Source of the DNA: Bacteroidota bacterium | GTDB taxonomy: Bacteria > Bacteroidota > Bacteroidia > Chitinophagales > Saprospiraceae | Assembly (NCBI GenBank): GCA_029557915.1 | Contig: JAKQHS010000015.1 | Span: forward strand, 30,512 to 94,511 | Length of the DNA: 64,000 nucleotides | Direction: 5' to 3' | Part shown: piece after piece, positions 54,419-63,776 of the stretch | Layout of the letters: each line of letters begins with the position of its first letter | How positions within the stretch are numbered: the stretch's first letter is position 1 | Notes under the pieces: generated by a model | The model's database searches: none | Told to the model about the DNA's origin: nothing | The model's input: only the letters and a program-made list of their open reading frames with translations | Position numbers and translations under genes: made by a program

Positions 54419-55126
54419 ATGTCCGCTTTCTGGGCTGAATGTATTGGTACCGCCATGCTCATTTTATTGGGCAACGGAGTCGTAGCCAATGTGAATTTAA
54501 AACGGACCTATGCCAATGGTTCGGGCTGGATCGTCATCACTTTTGGCTGGGCCATAGCCGTTTTTGTCGGCGTCATGGTGGCAGCCCCTCATTCGGGTGC
54601 CCACCTTAACCCCGCCGTGAGCATCGCCCTGGCCGTCATGGGAAAAATCAGCTGGCTCCTGGCTGTTAATTACATGATCGGACAGTTTTTAGGCGCAATG
54701 ATCGGGGCTACCCTGGTTTACCTGGTATACCGGGACCACTACGACAGCACCGAGGACCGGGGATCCAAAATGGCCACCTTCTGTACTTCGCCGGCCATTC
54801 CCAATACCTTAAACAATTTATTGATGGAAGCGGTGGGCACCTTTGTGCTGGTCTTTGCCGTCCTGCACATCGTATCCCCGGAATACAAACTCGGGGCCCT
54901 GGATGCCTTGCCGGTAGCCCTCATCGTCCTGGGTATTGGTTTGAGCTTAGGCGGGGCAACGGGGTATGCCATAAACCCCGCAAGAGACCTCGGTCCGCGT
55001 ATTATGTACACCCTCCTGCCCATTCGTGACAAACAAGGCAGCAACTGGACTTATAGCTGGGTGCCGGTACTGGGTCCGATCCTTGGTGCGGTGGCGGCTG
55101 CCGTATTGTATGGCATGCTTCACTAA
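54419..55126 (+). CDS. Aquaglyceroporin (MIP family)
   Basis: A 235-residue MIP channel with six membrane helices. The first pore motif is HLNPAVS (about residue 62); the second is INPARDLGPR (about 185). The Asp right after the second NPA-R is typical of glycerol-type channels, so it probably passes glycerol or small polyols as well as water. ATG start after the intergenic array. No glycerol kinase is next to it. Confidence 0.95.
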   Translation: MSAFWAECIGTAMLILLGNGVVANVNLKRTYANGSGWIVITFGWAIAVFVGVMVAAPHSGAHLNPAVSIALAVMGKISWLLAVNYMIGQFLGAMIGATLVYLVYRDHYDSTEDRGSKMATFCTSPAIPNTLNNLLMEAVGTFVLVFAVLHIVSPEYKLGALDALPVALIVLGIGLSLGGATGYAINPARDLGPRIMYTLLPIRDKQGSNWTYSWVPVLGPILGAVAAAVLYGMLH

Positions 55127-55206
55127 AACCCCAGGCGGTCTGGATCGGGTAGCCCGGCGGAGGGAAGGCTCCTGAGATCAATCACAGAGTCCAAAAATTG
55201 TTATTC

Positions 55207-55229
55207 TTATTTGGATTAAATCTAAATAA
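55207..55229. promoter_or_regulatory. 23-bp near-palindrome, metal-box-like operator
   Basis: TTATTTGGATTAAATCTAAATAA matches its reverse complement except at one mirrored pair and the centre. It ends 29 nt before the start codon of the FecA-like receptor. Size, symmetry and position fit a Fur- or DtxR-type repressor site. The regulator is an inference. Confidence 0.65.
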
Positions 55230-55258
55230 TAGATATCATTGCGCTCCAATTTCAGATT

Positions 55259-57700
55259 ATGGGTCTTCGGTATTGTTTCTCATTGCTCGGCATCCTGATG
55301 TTTAAAACGCTTCTGGCCCAGTCTTCAGGAATCCTGGAGGGACGGGTCCTGGACCTCAACGGCAATAAACTGGCTTTTGTCAGCGTATATGCGGAAGGGA
55401 CGGATAAGGATACGGTGACCAATGCAGACGGGGACTACCGGCTGGTCCTGGCACCGGCGGTGTATACCATCCGGTTTGCCAGTGTGGGGTTTGAACCTGT
55501 GAGCCAGGTGATCGAGGTCGGAACCGCTACCACCCTCGACATCCGGTTAAGGGAGGGCCTGTATGAATTGCCGGAGATCATTATTGGCCGGCAGACGATG
55601 ACGGGAGGCAGTTTATACGTCAAGGACATTCCCGGATCGGCGCATTATATTTCATTGCCCGAGTTGCAGAAATTCAATTACACAGACATCCACCGGGTCT
55701 TGCGCAATATCCCGGGGGTGAACCTCCAGGAAGAGGATGGTTTTGGATTGCGGCCCAATATCGGTATGCGGGGTTCCGGCGTGGAAAGAAGCAGTAAGAT
55801 TACCCTCATGGAAGATGGGGTGCTGGCCGCCCCGGCGCCTTATGCGGCTCCTGCCGCCTATTATTTTCCTACAGCAGGCAGGGTATTTGGAGTCGAAGTC
55901 AGAAAGGGATCCAGCCAGATCAAGTACGGCCCGTTTACGGTTGGGGGCGCAATCAATTTCCTGTCCACGCCCATACCCCATGAGATCGCGGCAGGGGTAA
56001 ATCTTTCTGTCGGAAATTTTGGAAGGAGAGTGGTGCATGCCACTGCCGGGCAATCTTTTACCCACGGAGGATTTGTGGTGGAAACCTTCCAGAACAAAGC
56101 CGATGGATTTAAGAAACTGGACAACGGAGGCCCGACGGGTTTTCTCAATCAGGATTATCTGGCCAAAGTGCGGTTCAATACTGCGCCCGGGGCGAAAATT
56201 TATCAAGCGGTGTTGATCAAAATCGGGCAGTCGGAGGGCAAGGCCGACGAAACCTATCTCGGTCTCACCGAGGGTGATTTTGAAGCCGCTCCCAACCGGC
56301 GGTATCATGGATCTCAAATGGACCAAATACGGACCAAACAACATCAGTATTCCATAAAGTACAGCATGATTCCTGCCCGTTTCCTCAACGTGTCGGTCAC
56401 GGCCTACAAGTCGGATTTTAAACGAAACTGGTATAAACTGGATCAGGTAAAATACGGCACCGGATCAAAAACGGCCATTGCAGCCATCCTGGATGACCCG
56501 GACACCTATGCTCAGCAGTACAACCTGCTTAAGGGCCTGACCAGCCCTAATGCCGATGCCTTGTTTGTACGGAATAACAACAGAGAATATGTTTCAAAGG
56601 GGATCCAGGGGATCCTCGGAATAAATATTTCGGATGGCGCCCTGGAGCAGGATATTGAATTCGGGTTCCGGTTTCACCATGACGAAGAAGACCGCTTCCA
56701 GTGGGACGATGCTTATGCCATGGATAACGGGGTCATGAAACTCCACCAAAAGGGGAATCCGGGTTCTGAAAGCAACCGGATCAGCAAAGCTGCGGCTACC
56801 GCGTCCTATGTGCAATACACCCTGAAATCAGGCAATCTTAAAGTTTTGCCCGGCATGAGGTATGAAAAGATCACGCTCAGCCGGGAGGACTTTGGAAAAG
56901 AGGACCCTTCCCGCACCGGGTCTTCGTTAAAAGAGGCGGTCAATAAAGTGGGAGTCTGGATTCCAGGTATCGGGTTGGAGTATGAATTTAATTCCTTCTC
57001 CATGGTCTTCGGGGGCGTTCACCGTGGGTTTTCGCCTCCGGGTGTCGCGGACGGCTCCCTGCCGGAAAAGGCCATCAATTATGAAATCGGCAGCCGGTTT
57101 ACCCGGAGGCCTTTCAATGGTCAGGCCGTTGTTTTTCTGAACGACTATAAAAATCTGCTGGGTTCGGACCTTGCGGCATCCGGGGGCGGAGGGGTTGGTG
57201 ACCTATTCAATGCGGGCAAGGCCTTGATTTATGGTGTGGAAGCCGAAGCCGGGCTGATCCTGACCGGCTCAGGCAAAAACTGGAGCATGCCGTTCAACCT
57301 GGCATATACCTATACCCGGGGTGAATTCAACAGCGCCTTTGAAGCCGCCAACGAAGATTGGGGCAAGGTGGAAAAGGGAGATGAAATGCCATATATCTCC
57401 GCACATCAACTCGTTTTTAATGCAGGATTGGAGCGTAGGCGTTACAGTATTCATCTGAGTGCCAAATACAACAGCCCCATGCGCACCGTCCCCGGGTCGG
57501 GGAGATGGATCGAAACCGAACGCATTGACCACAACCTGGTCTTTGACCTCGCCGCCGATCATACCCTGAACCGGCACCTGAACTTATTCGGCAGCATAAA
57601 TAATTTGTTTAATGAGGTCTACGCCGTAGCCCGGAGGCCGGCGGGTTTAAGGCCGGGAATGCCGAGGGGAGTCATGGTGGGGATCAGGGCAAAACTCTGA
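55259..57700 (+). CDS. FecA-like TonB-dependent receptor
   Basis: An 813-residue outer-membrane receptor. A signal peptide precedes a carboxypeptidase-like regulatory domain (about 25-100: GRVLDLNGNKLAFVSVYAEG). The plug (about 120-240) has PNIGMRGSGVERSSKITLMEDGV and VRKGSSQIKYGPFTVGGAINF, typical of Fe(III)-siderophore or citrate receptors, followed by the barrel. TonB energises uptake. A palindromic operator lies just upstream, in line with iron control. ATG start. Confidence 0.93.
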   Translation: MGLRYCFSLLGILMFKTLLAQSSGILEGRVLDLNGNKLAFVSVYAEGTDKDTVTNADGDYRLVLAPAVYTIRFASVGFEPVSQVIEVGTATTLDIRLREGLYELPEIIIGRQTMTGGSLYVKDIPGSAHYISLPELQKFNYTDIHRVLRNIPGVNLQEEDGFGLRPNIGMRGSGVERSSKITLMEDGVLAAPAPYAAPAAYYFPTAGRVFGVEVRKGSSQIKYGPFTVGGAINFLSTPIPHEIAAGVNLSVGNFGRRVVHATAGQSFTHGGFVVETFQNKADGFKKLDNGGPTGFLNQDYLAKVRFNTAPGAKIYQAVLIKIGQSEGKADETYLGLTEGDFEAAPNRRYHGSQMDQIRTKQHQYSIKYSMIPARFLNVSVTAYKSDFKRNWYKLDQVKYGTGSKTAIAAILDDPDTYAQQYNLLKGLTSPNADALFVRNNNREYVSKGIQGILGINISDGALEQDIEFGFRFHHDEEDRFQWDDAYAMDNGVMKLHQKGNPGSESNRISKAAATASYVQYTLKSGNLKVLPGMRYEKITLSREDFGKEDPSRTGSSLKEAVNKVGVWIPGIGLEYEFNSFSMVFGGVHRGFSPPGVADGSLPEKAINYEIGSRFTRRPFNGQAVVFLNDYKNLLGSDLAASGGGGVGDLFNAGKALIYGVEAEAGLILTGSGKNWSMPFNLAYTYTRGEFNSAFEAANEDWGKVEKGDEMPYISAHQLVFNAGLERRRYSIHLSAKYNSPMRTVPGSGRWIETERIDHNLVFDLAADHTLNRHLNLFGSINNLFNEVYAVARRPAGLRPGMPRGVMVGIRAKL

Positions 57701-57772
57701 AGACCGGGTCGAACAACGGGCTTGCCTCTGAATGAAAAAATCCGTGGACAACGACTTGCGCCTGAATGCGGA

Positions 57773-58387
57773 TTACTGATTCCCGCCCAAAGTATCCATC
57801 GCAGCCCCAGTCCCTGTCTTATTCAATATGGCCAGCACATCCCCAGTGATATCATCTGCCGGATTTCCGAGCAGGATTTGCCCGCCCCGTACATAACTGA
57901 AGATATAATGGTAACCTTTTTCCTTCTTGAGGCCTTCGAGGGCTTCGATCAATACTTTCTGCAAACGGTCATTGATGGCCGTGCCTTCATCCACGATTTC
58001 CTTAGCCAGTTTATCCCTTTCCGCCAGCAGGGCTTGTTGTCTTGCGCCCAGCCTTTGTTCCTGGTCCTGGATTTCTTTTGGGGTAAGCAGGCCGCTCTGA
58101 ATCCTCTGCTGGATGGTAGCGACTTCGTTTTCGAGGGCACGGCCTTTGACCCCCAGCCGGGTATCGATATCCAGTTGTTTTTTGTCCAGGGCGTCCTTTT
58201 CCTTCCTGAATTGGGTAAAATTCTCCAGCACGGAATCGGCATTGACGTATACGATCCGGAGAGGGTTGCCTTCGGACGGGGAGCCGGTCATGATTTGGCC
58301 GGAACCCGACTTGTCGTAAACTTTAAAATATAGATTTGCAACGGCAAGAGTCAGGACACCCATTATGATCCAAGGCAACGATTTCAT
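57773..58387 (-). CDS. OmpH/Skp-like periplasmic protein
   Basis: A 204-residue protein with an N-terminal signal anchor (LPWIIMGVLTLAVANLYF). The middle is a long coiled coil (about 65-150) starting RIVYVNADSVLENFTQFRKE and containing LDKKQLDIDTRLG, the layout of OmpH/Skp chaperones. These shield outer-membrane proteins in the periplasm. It is convergent with the receptor gene. The C-terminal end (GNPADDITGDVLAILNK) is typical of the group. Confidence 0.92.
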   Translation of the reverse strand: MKSLPWIIMGVLTLAVANLYFKVYDKSGSGQIMTGSPSEGNPLRIVYVNADSVLENFTQFRKEKDALDKKQLDIDTRLGVKGRALENEVATIQQRIQSGLLTPKEIQDQEQRLGARQQALLAERDKLAKEIVDEGTAINDRLQKVLIEALEGLKKEKGYHYIFSYVRGGQILLGNPADDITGDVLAILNKTGTGAAMDTLGGNQ

Positions 58388-58450
58388 GAAAATGTATTTA
58401 ATTTAAGTCGCACAAAGGTAATACAAACGGCCATAACCGCTTATTCAGTC

Positions 58451-59482
58451 ATGCACCGTGAACCACTGCTCAGCTTTACCCCGAAAGGAATCTACTGTTC
58501 GCGGGCCGATGTTTATATCGATCCGCACCGGCCGGTCCACCGGGCCCTGATCACCCATGGCCACAGCGATCATGCGATTGCCGGCCACCAGTATTATCTC
58601 TGTACCCAACTCACGGCGGCCATTCTCCGCTACCGGTTGGGTAGTTTTTACCAGATACAAACCCATGATTTTGGAATCCCCCTGGATATCAACGGCGTCC
58701 GTTTTAGTTTTCATCCGGCCGGTCATATCCCGGGCTCGGCCCAGGTGAGGGTAGCTTACCGGGACGAGATCTGGGTCGTGACCGGGGATTATAAAACGGA
58801 AGCCGATGCGCTCTGTGAAAATTATGAGTTGGTGCCCTGCCACCACCTCGTCACCGAGTCCACCTTTGCCCTTCCTGTTTACCAATGGCAGCCGCAACCG
58901 GTGATCCTCGGAGAAATATTGGATTGGTATCAAAAAAACCAGGAACAGGGCAAATCCACCTTATTGCTGGCCTATGCTCTGGGTAAGTCCCAACGACTGA
59001 TCCACCTGATCCCCCCGGAGATCCCGGTGTATACACAGGGTTCTGTAGAACAGACCACGGATATATTGAGAAAGGCCGGCCTCAAACTCAGGAAGACCAT
59101 TCCATTATCTTCCAGGCTGACAAAAAAAGAAATCCAAAAGGGCATTACGCTCACACCGGCTTCGGAAATCAACAATCCCTGGGTGAGAAGCCTGATTTCA
59201 CCGGTCACCGCCACGGTTTCCGGTTGGATGACCCTGAATACCATTAGGAAGAACCAGGCCGCTAACCATGGTTTTGCCTTGTCCGATCATGTGGACTGGA
59301 CCTCGCTCAACCAGGTCGTCAGGGCTTGCGGTGCCCGGAAAATCTGGGTTACCCATGGGTACACCGAGGCTTATTCAAAATGGCTGAAAACCCTGGGGTA
59401 CGAGGCTGAGGCGGTCAGGGAAGGTTACCGTTTTGAAGCAAACCGTTCTGCGGAAAATCAGGAAAGGGCCGGGGAGGACTGA
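58451..59482 (+). CDS. Ligase-associated MBL-fold DNA exonuclease
   Basis: A 343-residue metallo-beta-lactamase-fold nuclease of the kind encoded next to ATP-dependent DNA ligases (TIGR04122 type). Features: SRADVYIDPHRPV, the metal motif THGHSDHAIAGH, HPAGHIPGSAQVRV, VTGDYKTEADAL and LSDHVDWTSLNQVVRACG. It has all metal ligands and should be active on DNA ends. The ligase gene begins 4 nt after its stop. The helicase and phosphoesterase genes that often complete this cluster are not adjacent. Confidence 0.93.
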   Translation: MHREPLLSFTPKGIYCSRADVYIDPHRPVHRALITHGHSDHAIAGHQYYLCTQLTAAILRYRLGSFYQIQTHDFGIPLDINGVRFSFHPAGHIPGSAQVRVAYRDEIWVVTGDYKTEADALCENYELVPCHHLVTESTFALPVYQWQPQPVILGEILDWYQKNQEQGKSTLLLAYALGKSQRLIHLIPPEIPVYTQGSVEQTTDILRKAGLKLRKTIPLSSRLTKKEIQKGITLTPASEINNPWVRSLISPVTATVSGWMTLNTIRKNQAANHGFALSDHVDWTSLNQVVRACGARKIWVTHGYTEAYSKWLKTLGYEAEAVREGYRFEANRSAENQERAGED

Positions 59483-59486
59483 TATC

Positions 59487-61034
59487 ATGCTTGACCATTT
59501 TGCCTCCCTGTACCGGACCCTGTTGCTGGATAAATTCCCGGAAAACCGGATCCTTGCCCTGGAGGAATTTTTACGAAAGAATGAAGAAATGGAGAACAAA
59601 CTGGCCCTGGACCTCCTTCATGCTTATAAAATCAAACCTTTGGTTCGAAGATCCCAGCTCCTCGAATGGCTTCTGGAATACACCAAACTGCCTGAATGGT
59701 TGATAAAAGAAAGTCACGACGTCACGGGCGACTGGTCCGAAACCTTCAGCCTGATCATCGGGAATCCCCAAATCCGGAGTTCGGGATATAGCCTTCGCCG
59801 TTTTTTGGATGAGATCGACCAGTCCAAAAACAAATTGGAGAACCTGCGCACCCTGACCCTTTCTTTTTGGGATAAACTATCAGGTCCTGAATTGTTTTTT
59901 TTTCATCGACTGGTCCTTGGTACCTATAAGCCTCTTTTGGAACAGGGGTTCCTGTCCCGGTTCCTTTCAAAACAGTATCGGGTGGAGCAGGCCCTGGTGA
60001 GTTTCAGGTTGAATCGGCAGTCCCTCGGACCGGAAAGTTTCAGGGAATTAATTGACCCGGTTTGGCAAAAAACGGAAGCCCGCGCCAGACCTATTCCATT
60101 CCGCGAAATATCTGCCCAAGATCCGGAATCAGGATCAGGAGTTCAGGAGGCTAACTGGATCGCGGAACCCTTTGTTTCCGGCATCCGGGTGCAGGTTCAT
60201 TTAATAAATGCAGAAGTACATTTCTGGGCTTATGGGGAAGAATATATGCCTTCTCCGATCGAAGACCCCCTCTCTTTTTTTGGGTTTTTACCGGAGGGCA
60301 CCGTCCTCGAAGGAATACTGACCGGCCCCCCGGTTGTAAAATCGCAGGTCAAAGGGGAAAAAAGGAAAGGAGAATCCGGCTGGAAGTTTTTGGCTTTTGA
60401 TCTCCTGCAATTGGAATACCAGGAATTAAAGAGCCATTCCTTATCCAGCCGGAAACAAAAACTCGATGAGTTGTTTAAGGACCCGGTCCGGTTCGGTATC
60501 CGGGTAATCACTTATAAAGTTTTGCAAAACCTTGAAGACCTGCCTTTGCTTGAATCTCCGACCGGCTGGGTTCTGAAGTCCCTGGACGAACCCTATCACC
60601 CGGAACAAATACCCTGGATCCGGATCAAGCCGCCAGGCCGGCAGGTCAACGCCGTATTGATGTACGCCGAGGCCATTCCTGCCCGGCTCTCCGTTTATCA
60701 ATGCACGTTTGGAATCTACAATGAGGATCAGACGCTGGTACCCGTTGTCAGGCTGATCCCGGAGGGCCTCCCCGATCCATTGGTCACCCGCCTGCATTAT
60801 TGGATACAAAACAATACTCTCCAGCGTTTTGGTCCGGTACGCGTGGTCCGCCCTCAACAAATTTTTCAGATCGGGTTTGATGATGTGATTGAAAACCAAC
60901 GGCTTAAAGCGAGACTGACCCTTAAAAATCCAAAGATTCTCGCCTGGCTGCCGGACCGGGAGAAAAGCCTGGAAATAGGTAGTCTTGACCAGCTTAAAAA
61001 CCCGACGGATCCCTCCGTTTTCCCAATGGAATGA
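59487..61034 (+). CDS. ATP-dependent DNA ligase homologue, catalytic motifs lost
   Basis: A 515-residue protein matching the ligase-associated ATP-dependent DNA ligase family in length and layout (helical N-terminal domain, adenylylation domain, OB fold). The active-site motif expected as EWKWDGIR reads EPFVSGIR (residues 227-234), with Phe229 in place of the nucleophilic lysine and Ser231 in place of Asp. Motif III reads LEGIL (around 275) rather than LDGE. Motif IV reads TGWVLKS rather than EGxxLK. The frame is intact from ATG 59487, with a good ribosome binding site (GGGGAGG). I infer a non-catalytic pseudoenzyme, perhaps a DNA-binding partner of the exonuclease. Confidence 0.85.
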   Translation: MLDHFASLYRTLLLDKFPENRILALEEFLRKNEEMENKLALDLLHAYKIKPLVRRSQLLEWLLEYTKLPEWLIKESHDVTGDWSETFSLIIGNPQIRSSGYSLRRFLDEIDQSKNKLENLRTLTLSFWDKLSGPELFFFHRLVLGTYKPLLEQGFLSRFLSKQYRVEQALVSFRLNRQSLGPESFRELIDPVWQKTEARARPIPFREISAQDPESGSGVQEANWIAEPFVSGIRVQVHLINAEVHFWAYGEEYMPSPIEDPLSFFGFLPEGTVLEGILTGPPVVKSQVKGEKRKGESGWKFLAFDLLQLEYQELKSHSLSSRKQKLDELFKDPVRFGIRVITYKVLQNLEDLPLLESPTGWVLKSLDEPYHPEQIPWIRIKPPGRQVNAVLMYAEAIPARLSVYQCTFGIYNEDQTLVPVVRLIPEGLPDPLVTRLHYWIQNNTLQRFGPVRVVRPQQIFQIGFDDVIENQRLKARLTLKNPKILAWLPDREKSLEIGSLDQLKNPTDPSVFPME

Positions 61035-61212
61035 TGGGGTATATAGACCATCACTTGCTTTAAATATTATTTTAATATATAATCTATTATAAAACAGTCA
61101 TAATCGTTGTTTTTTGTCTTTATCGAAGAAATCATTCTTTTCATCTACAAATAGGACGAAATGGTATAGTTTACGGGTTTGCATTGCCGGATTGATTCAA
61201 TTTTGCGGCAAT

Positions 61213-63708
61213 ATGATAAAGCAGACCCTTCTTTTTTTGACACTTATTAGCTGCCTGGCCACCCGGACCAATGCCCAATTCCCCATGGGAGGAGGTGCCG
61301 CCGGCCCGACAGTCACCGGAAAGATCACCGGTAATATCATCGACAGTACCAGCCGGGAGGTCGTCGAATTCGCAACGGTGGCCCTTCGCAGGGTGGGAAG
61401 CACCAAAGACATCAACGGCACCCTCACCGATGAAAAAGGCGGATTTAAACTGGAGAACGTATCCAACGGGAAATACGAAATCGTGATTTCTTTTCTGGGT
61501 TATGAAACCAAGACCATCAGCAATATTGAGCTGACCCCGAAAAAACCCGATGCCCAGGTCGGCACCATCCTCCTGGCCGCAGAAGGCGTGGCCCTTCAAA
61601 CCGTCACCGTGGAAGACCAGGCCAGTCTGATTGAAAACAGGGTGGATAAAATGGTTTACAATGCGGAAAAAGATGCCACCTCCGCGGGCGGTAGTGCGGT
61701 GGACGTACTGCAGAAAGTACCCATGTTGTCGGTGGACCTCGACGGAAACGTCAGCCTGAGGGGAAGCACCAATCTGCGCATCCTCATCAACGGCAAACCC
61801 AGCGGCATGTTTTCCTCCAATGTGGCGGACGCCCTCAAAATGATCCCGGCGGACCAGATCAAAAGCGTGGAAGTCATCACCAATCCTTCGGCGAAATACG
61901 ACGGGGAAGGAAGCGGGGGCATCATCAACATCATTACCAAAAAGAAAAACGCGGAAGGAACCAGCGGCAGCATCAACTCCGCCCTGGGGACCCGGCAGAA
62001 TAATTTATTTCTCAACCTCGGGGTGCGCAAGGGCCGCTTTGGATTAAACGGGGGCGGGGGCGCTTTCTGGGGATGGCCCGGGGAAGGGACCAACTCTTTG
62101 GACCGGACCAATTTTGTCGGAAACAAAACGGTCAAAACTTCAGAACTGGGTGTCAATACCACTTCCCGGATCGGCTACCACGGCAATATCGGAGCCGATT
62201 ATGATTTTAATGCGTTCAACAGCATTTCAAGCACCTTCCGGGCCAATGGTTTTGGCATGGATCGCAATTCGGTGACCAATGTTTCCGTGGATGACCAGAT
62301 CCTGAATCAAAAACTGCTTTACGGCAGGATCAACGAAAGCGACATTCTCCGCGGCGGTTTCGACTGGAGCACCGATTTCAGAAGAACCTTTAAAAAGAAG
62401 GACCAGGAATTCGGCCTTGCCTTTCAGTGGTCCAACAACCAAAGCCTCACCGACAATATTTTTATCACCGAAAATAACCCGGAATACAACTTCAACCAGA
62501 AAAGCGACAACGATGGGATCAATAACGAATACACCCTCCAGGCCGATTATACCCATCCCTTCACCTCAAAAATTAAAATGGAAGTCGGCGCCAAATCGGT
62601 GTTGCGGGACATCAACAGTGACCTGAATTATTTTAATTTCGATCCCGATCAGCAGGTTTACCTGCCCGATGCCGGCCGCACCAGTGTGTTCAAATACAGC
62701 CAGGATGTCATGGCCGGTTATGCTTCCATGACGGCCGGATTAAGCAAAACCATCAGCATGATCGCAGGGGTGCGTTGGGAAAATACCAAGATTCACGGCC
62801 GGTTTACGACAGGGGCCGGGGATCCTTTCTCCAATGACTACAATAATTTCCTGCCCAATATCTCTATCTCCAAGCAGATGAAAAATTTCAGGACGATCAA
62901 ACTGGGCTATTCCAAGCGCATCCAGCGCCCCAGCCTGTTTTTCATCAATCCTTTCCAGGATGCCCAGGATACCCGCAACATCACGGTGGGAAATCCCCTC
63001 TTGCGGCCGGAGCTCACCGACCAGCTGGAACTTGCTCTGACCACTTACCTGAAAGGGTCCATGGTCAACCTCTCCTTTTATGCTAAACACACCGATGACA
63101 TCATCGAAAACCTTACGGAGATCCGCAACGACGGCACCTCGGAGGCAACTTTTAAAAATGCGGGGGACAACTATTCCTATGGAGTGAATGCTTTCAGTTC
63201 GGTCAATCTTTCCAAAAAGTGGACCCTGAGGGGCAATGTCAATATCGGGTCGTATAATACCAAAAGCGACCTGACCCAGGAAAATTTCAGCGCCGGCATC
63301 CAATACAATGCCTTCATCATGTCCTCCTTTGATTTTAAAACCAAGGGACTGAAAGCCGATTTGTTCGGGATCTTCAATTCGCCGCGGAGGTCCTTGCAGG
63401 GCACCACTCCCTCCTTCTCCATGTATTCCATCGGTTTGAAAAAAGAGATCCTGAAGAAAAAAGGCTCCCTCGGTTTCAATACGGTAACTCCCTTCAACCG
63501 TTACCGCGCATTCAAGTCCAGCATCCAGGGCGACAATTTTATCCAGGAATCCAATTTTAAAATTCCCTTTGCCTCCTTCGGCATCAATTTCAGCTATCAG
63601 TGGGGCAAGATGAATTTTAACGCCCCCCAGAAAAAACGGGGTATCAAAAACGATGACCTTAAGCAGGGAGACGGTGGTGGAGATATGGGAGGAGGAAATA
63701 GGAATTAA
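61213..63708 (+). CDS. Outer-membrane receptor, OMP_b-brl_3 type
   Basis: An 831-residue exported protein. After the signal (LTLISCLATRTNAQ), a CarboxypepD_reg domain (about 30-115: GKITGNIIDSTSREVVEFATVALR) is followed by a plug-like domain (about 120-250) with GGSAVDVLQKVPMLSVD and NPSAKYDGEGSGGIINIITKKK, then a large barrel. This is the TonB-dependent-like family common in Bacteroidota. Substrate unknown. ATG at 61213 is the first start that gives a signal peptide. A C-terminal Gly-rich end precedes the hexamer array. Confidence 0.92.
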   Translation: MIKQTLLFLTLISCLATRTNAQFPMGGGAAGPTVTGKITGNIIDSTSREVVEFATVALRRVGSTKDINGTLTDEKGGFKLENVSNGKYEIVISFLGYETKTISNIELTPKKPDAQVGTILLAAEGVALQTVTVEDQASLIENRVDKMVYNAEKDATSAGGSAVDVLQKVPMLSVDLDGNVSLRGSTNLRILINGKPSGMFSSNVADALKMIPADQIKSVEVITNPSAKYDGEGSGGIINIITKKKNAEGTSGSINSALGTRQNNLFLNLGVRKGRFGLNGGGGAFWGWPGEGTNSLDRTNFVGNKTVKTSELGVNTTSRIGYHGNIGADYDFNAFNSISSTFRANGFGMDRNSVTNVSVDDQILNQKLLYGRINESDILRGGFDWSTDFRRTFKKKDQEFGLAFQWSNNQSLTDNIFITENNPEYNFNQKSDNDGINNEYTLQADYTHPFTSKIKMEVGAKSVLRDINSDLNYFNFDPDQQVYLPDAGRTSVFKYSQDVMAGYASMTAGLSKTISMIAGVRWENTKIHGRFTTGAGDPFSNDYNNFLPNISISKQMKNFRTIKLGYSKRIQRPSLFFINPFQDAQDTRNITVGNPLLRPELTDQLELALTTYLKGSMVNLSFYAKHTDDIIENLTEIRNDGTSEATFKNAGDNYSYGVNAFSSVNLSKKWTLRGNVNIGSYNTKSDLTQENFSAGIQYNAFIMSSFDFKTKGLKADLFGIFNSPRRSLQGTTPSFSMYSIGLKKEILKKKGSLGFNTVTPFNRYRAFKSSIQGDNFIQESNFKIPFASFGINFSYQWGKMNFNAPQKKRGIKNDDLKQGDGGGDMGGGNRN

Positions 63709-63710
63709 TG

Positions 63711-63764
63711 GAGGCTGAGGTTTAGGTTTAGGTTGAGGTTAAGGTTAAGGCTGAGGCTGAGGAG
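63711..63764. repeat. Hexamer array (GAGGTT-type)
   Basis: Nine 6-nt units (GAGGCT, GAGGTT, TAGGTT twice, GAGGTT, AAGGTT, AAGGCT, GAGGCT, GAGGAG). It starts 2 nt after the receptor stop codon and ends shortly before the IS256-family element. Like the other arrays it is intergenic. Confidence 0.85.
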
Positions 63765-63776
63765 AGAGTATTCAGA

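Noticed and set aside
61032..61053. A 6-bp stem (TGATGG/CCATCA) after the ligase-like gene
   Set aside because: Short stem, 10-nt loop and no T tract directly after it.
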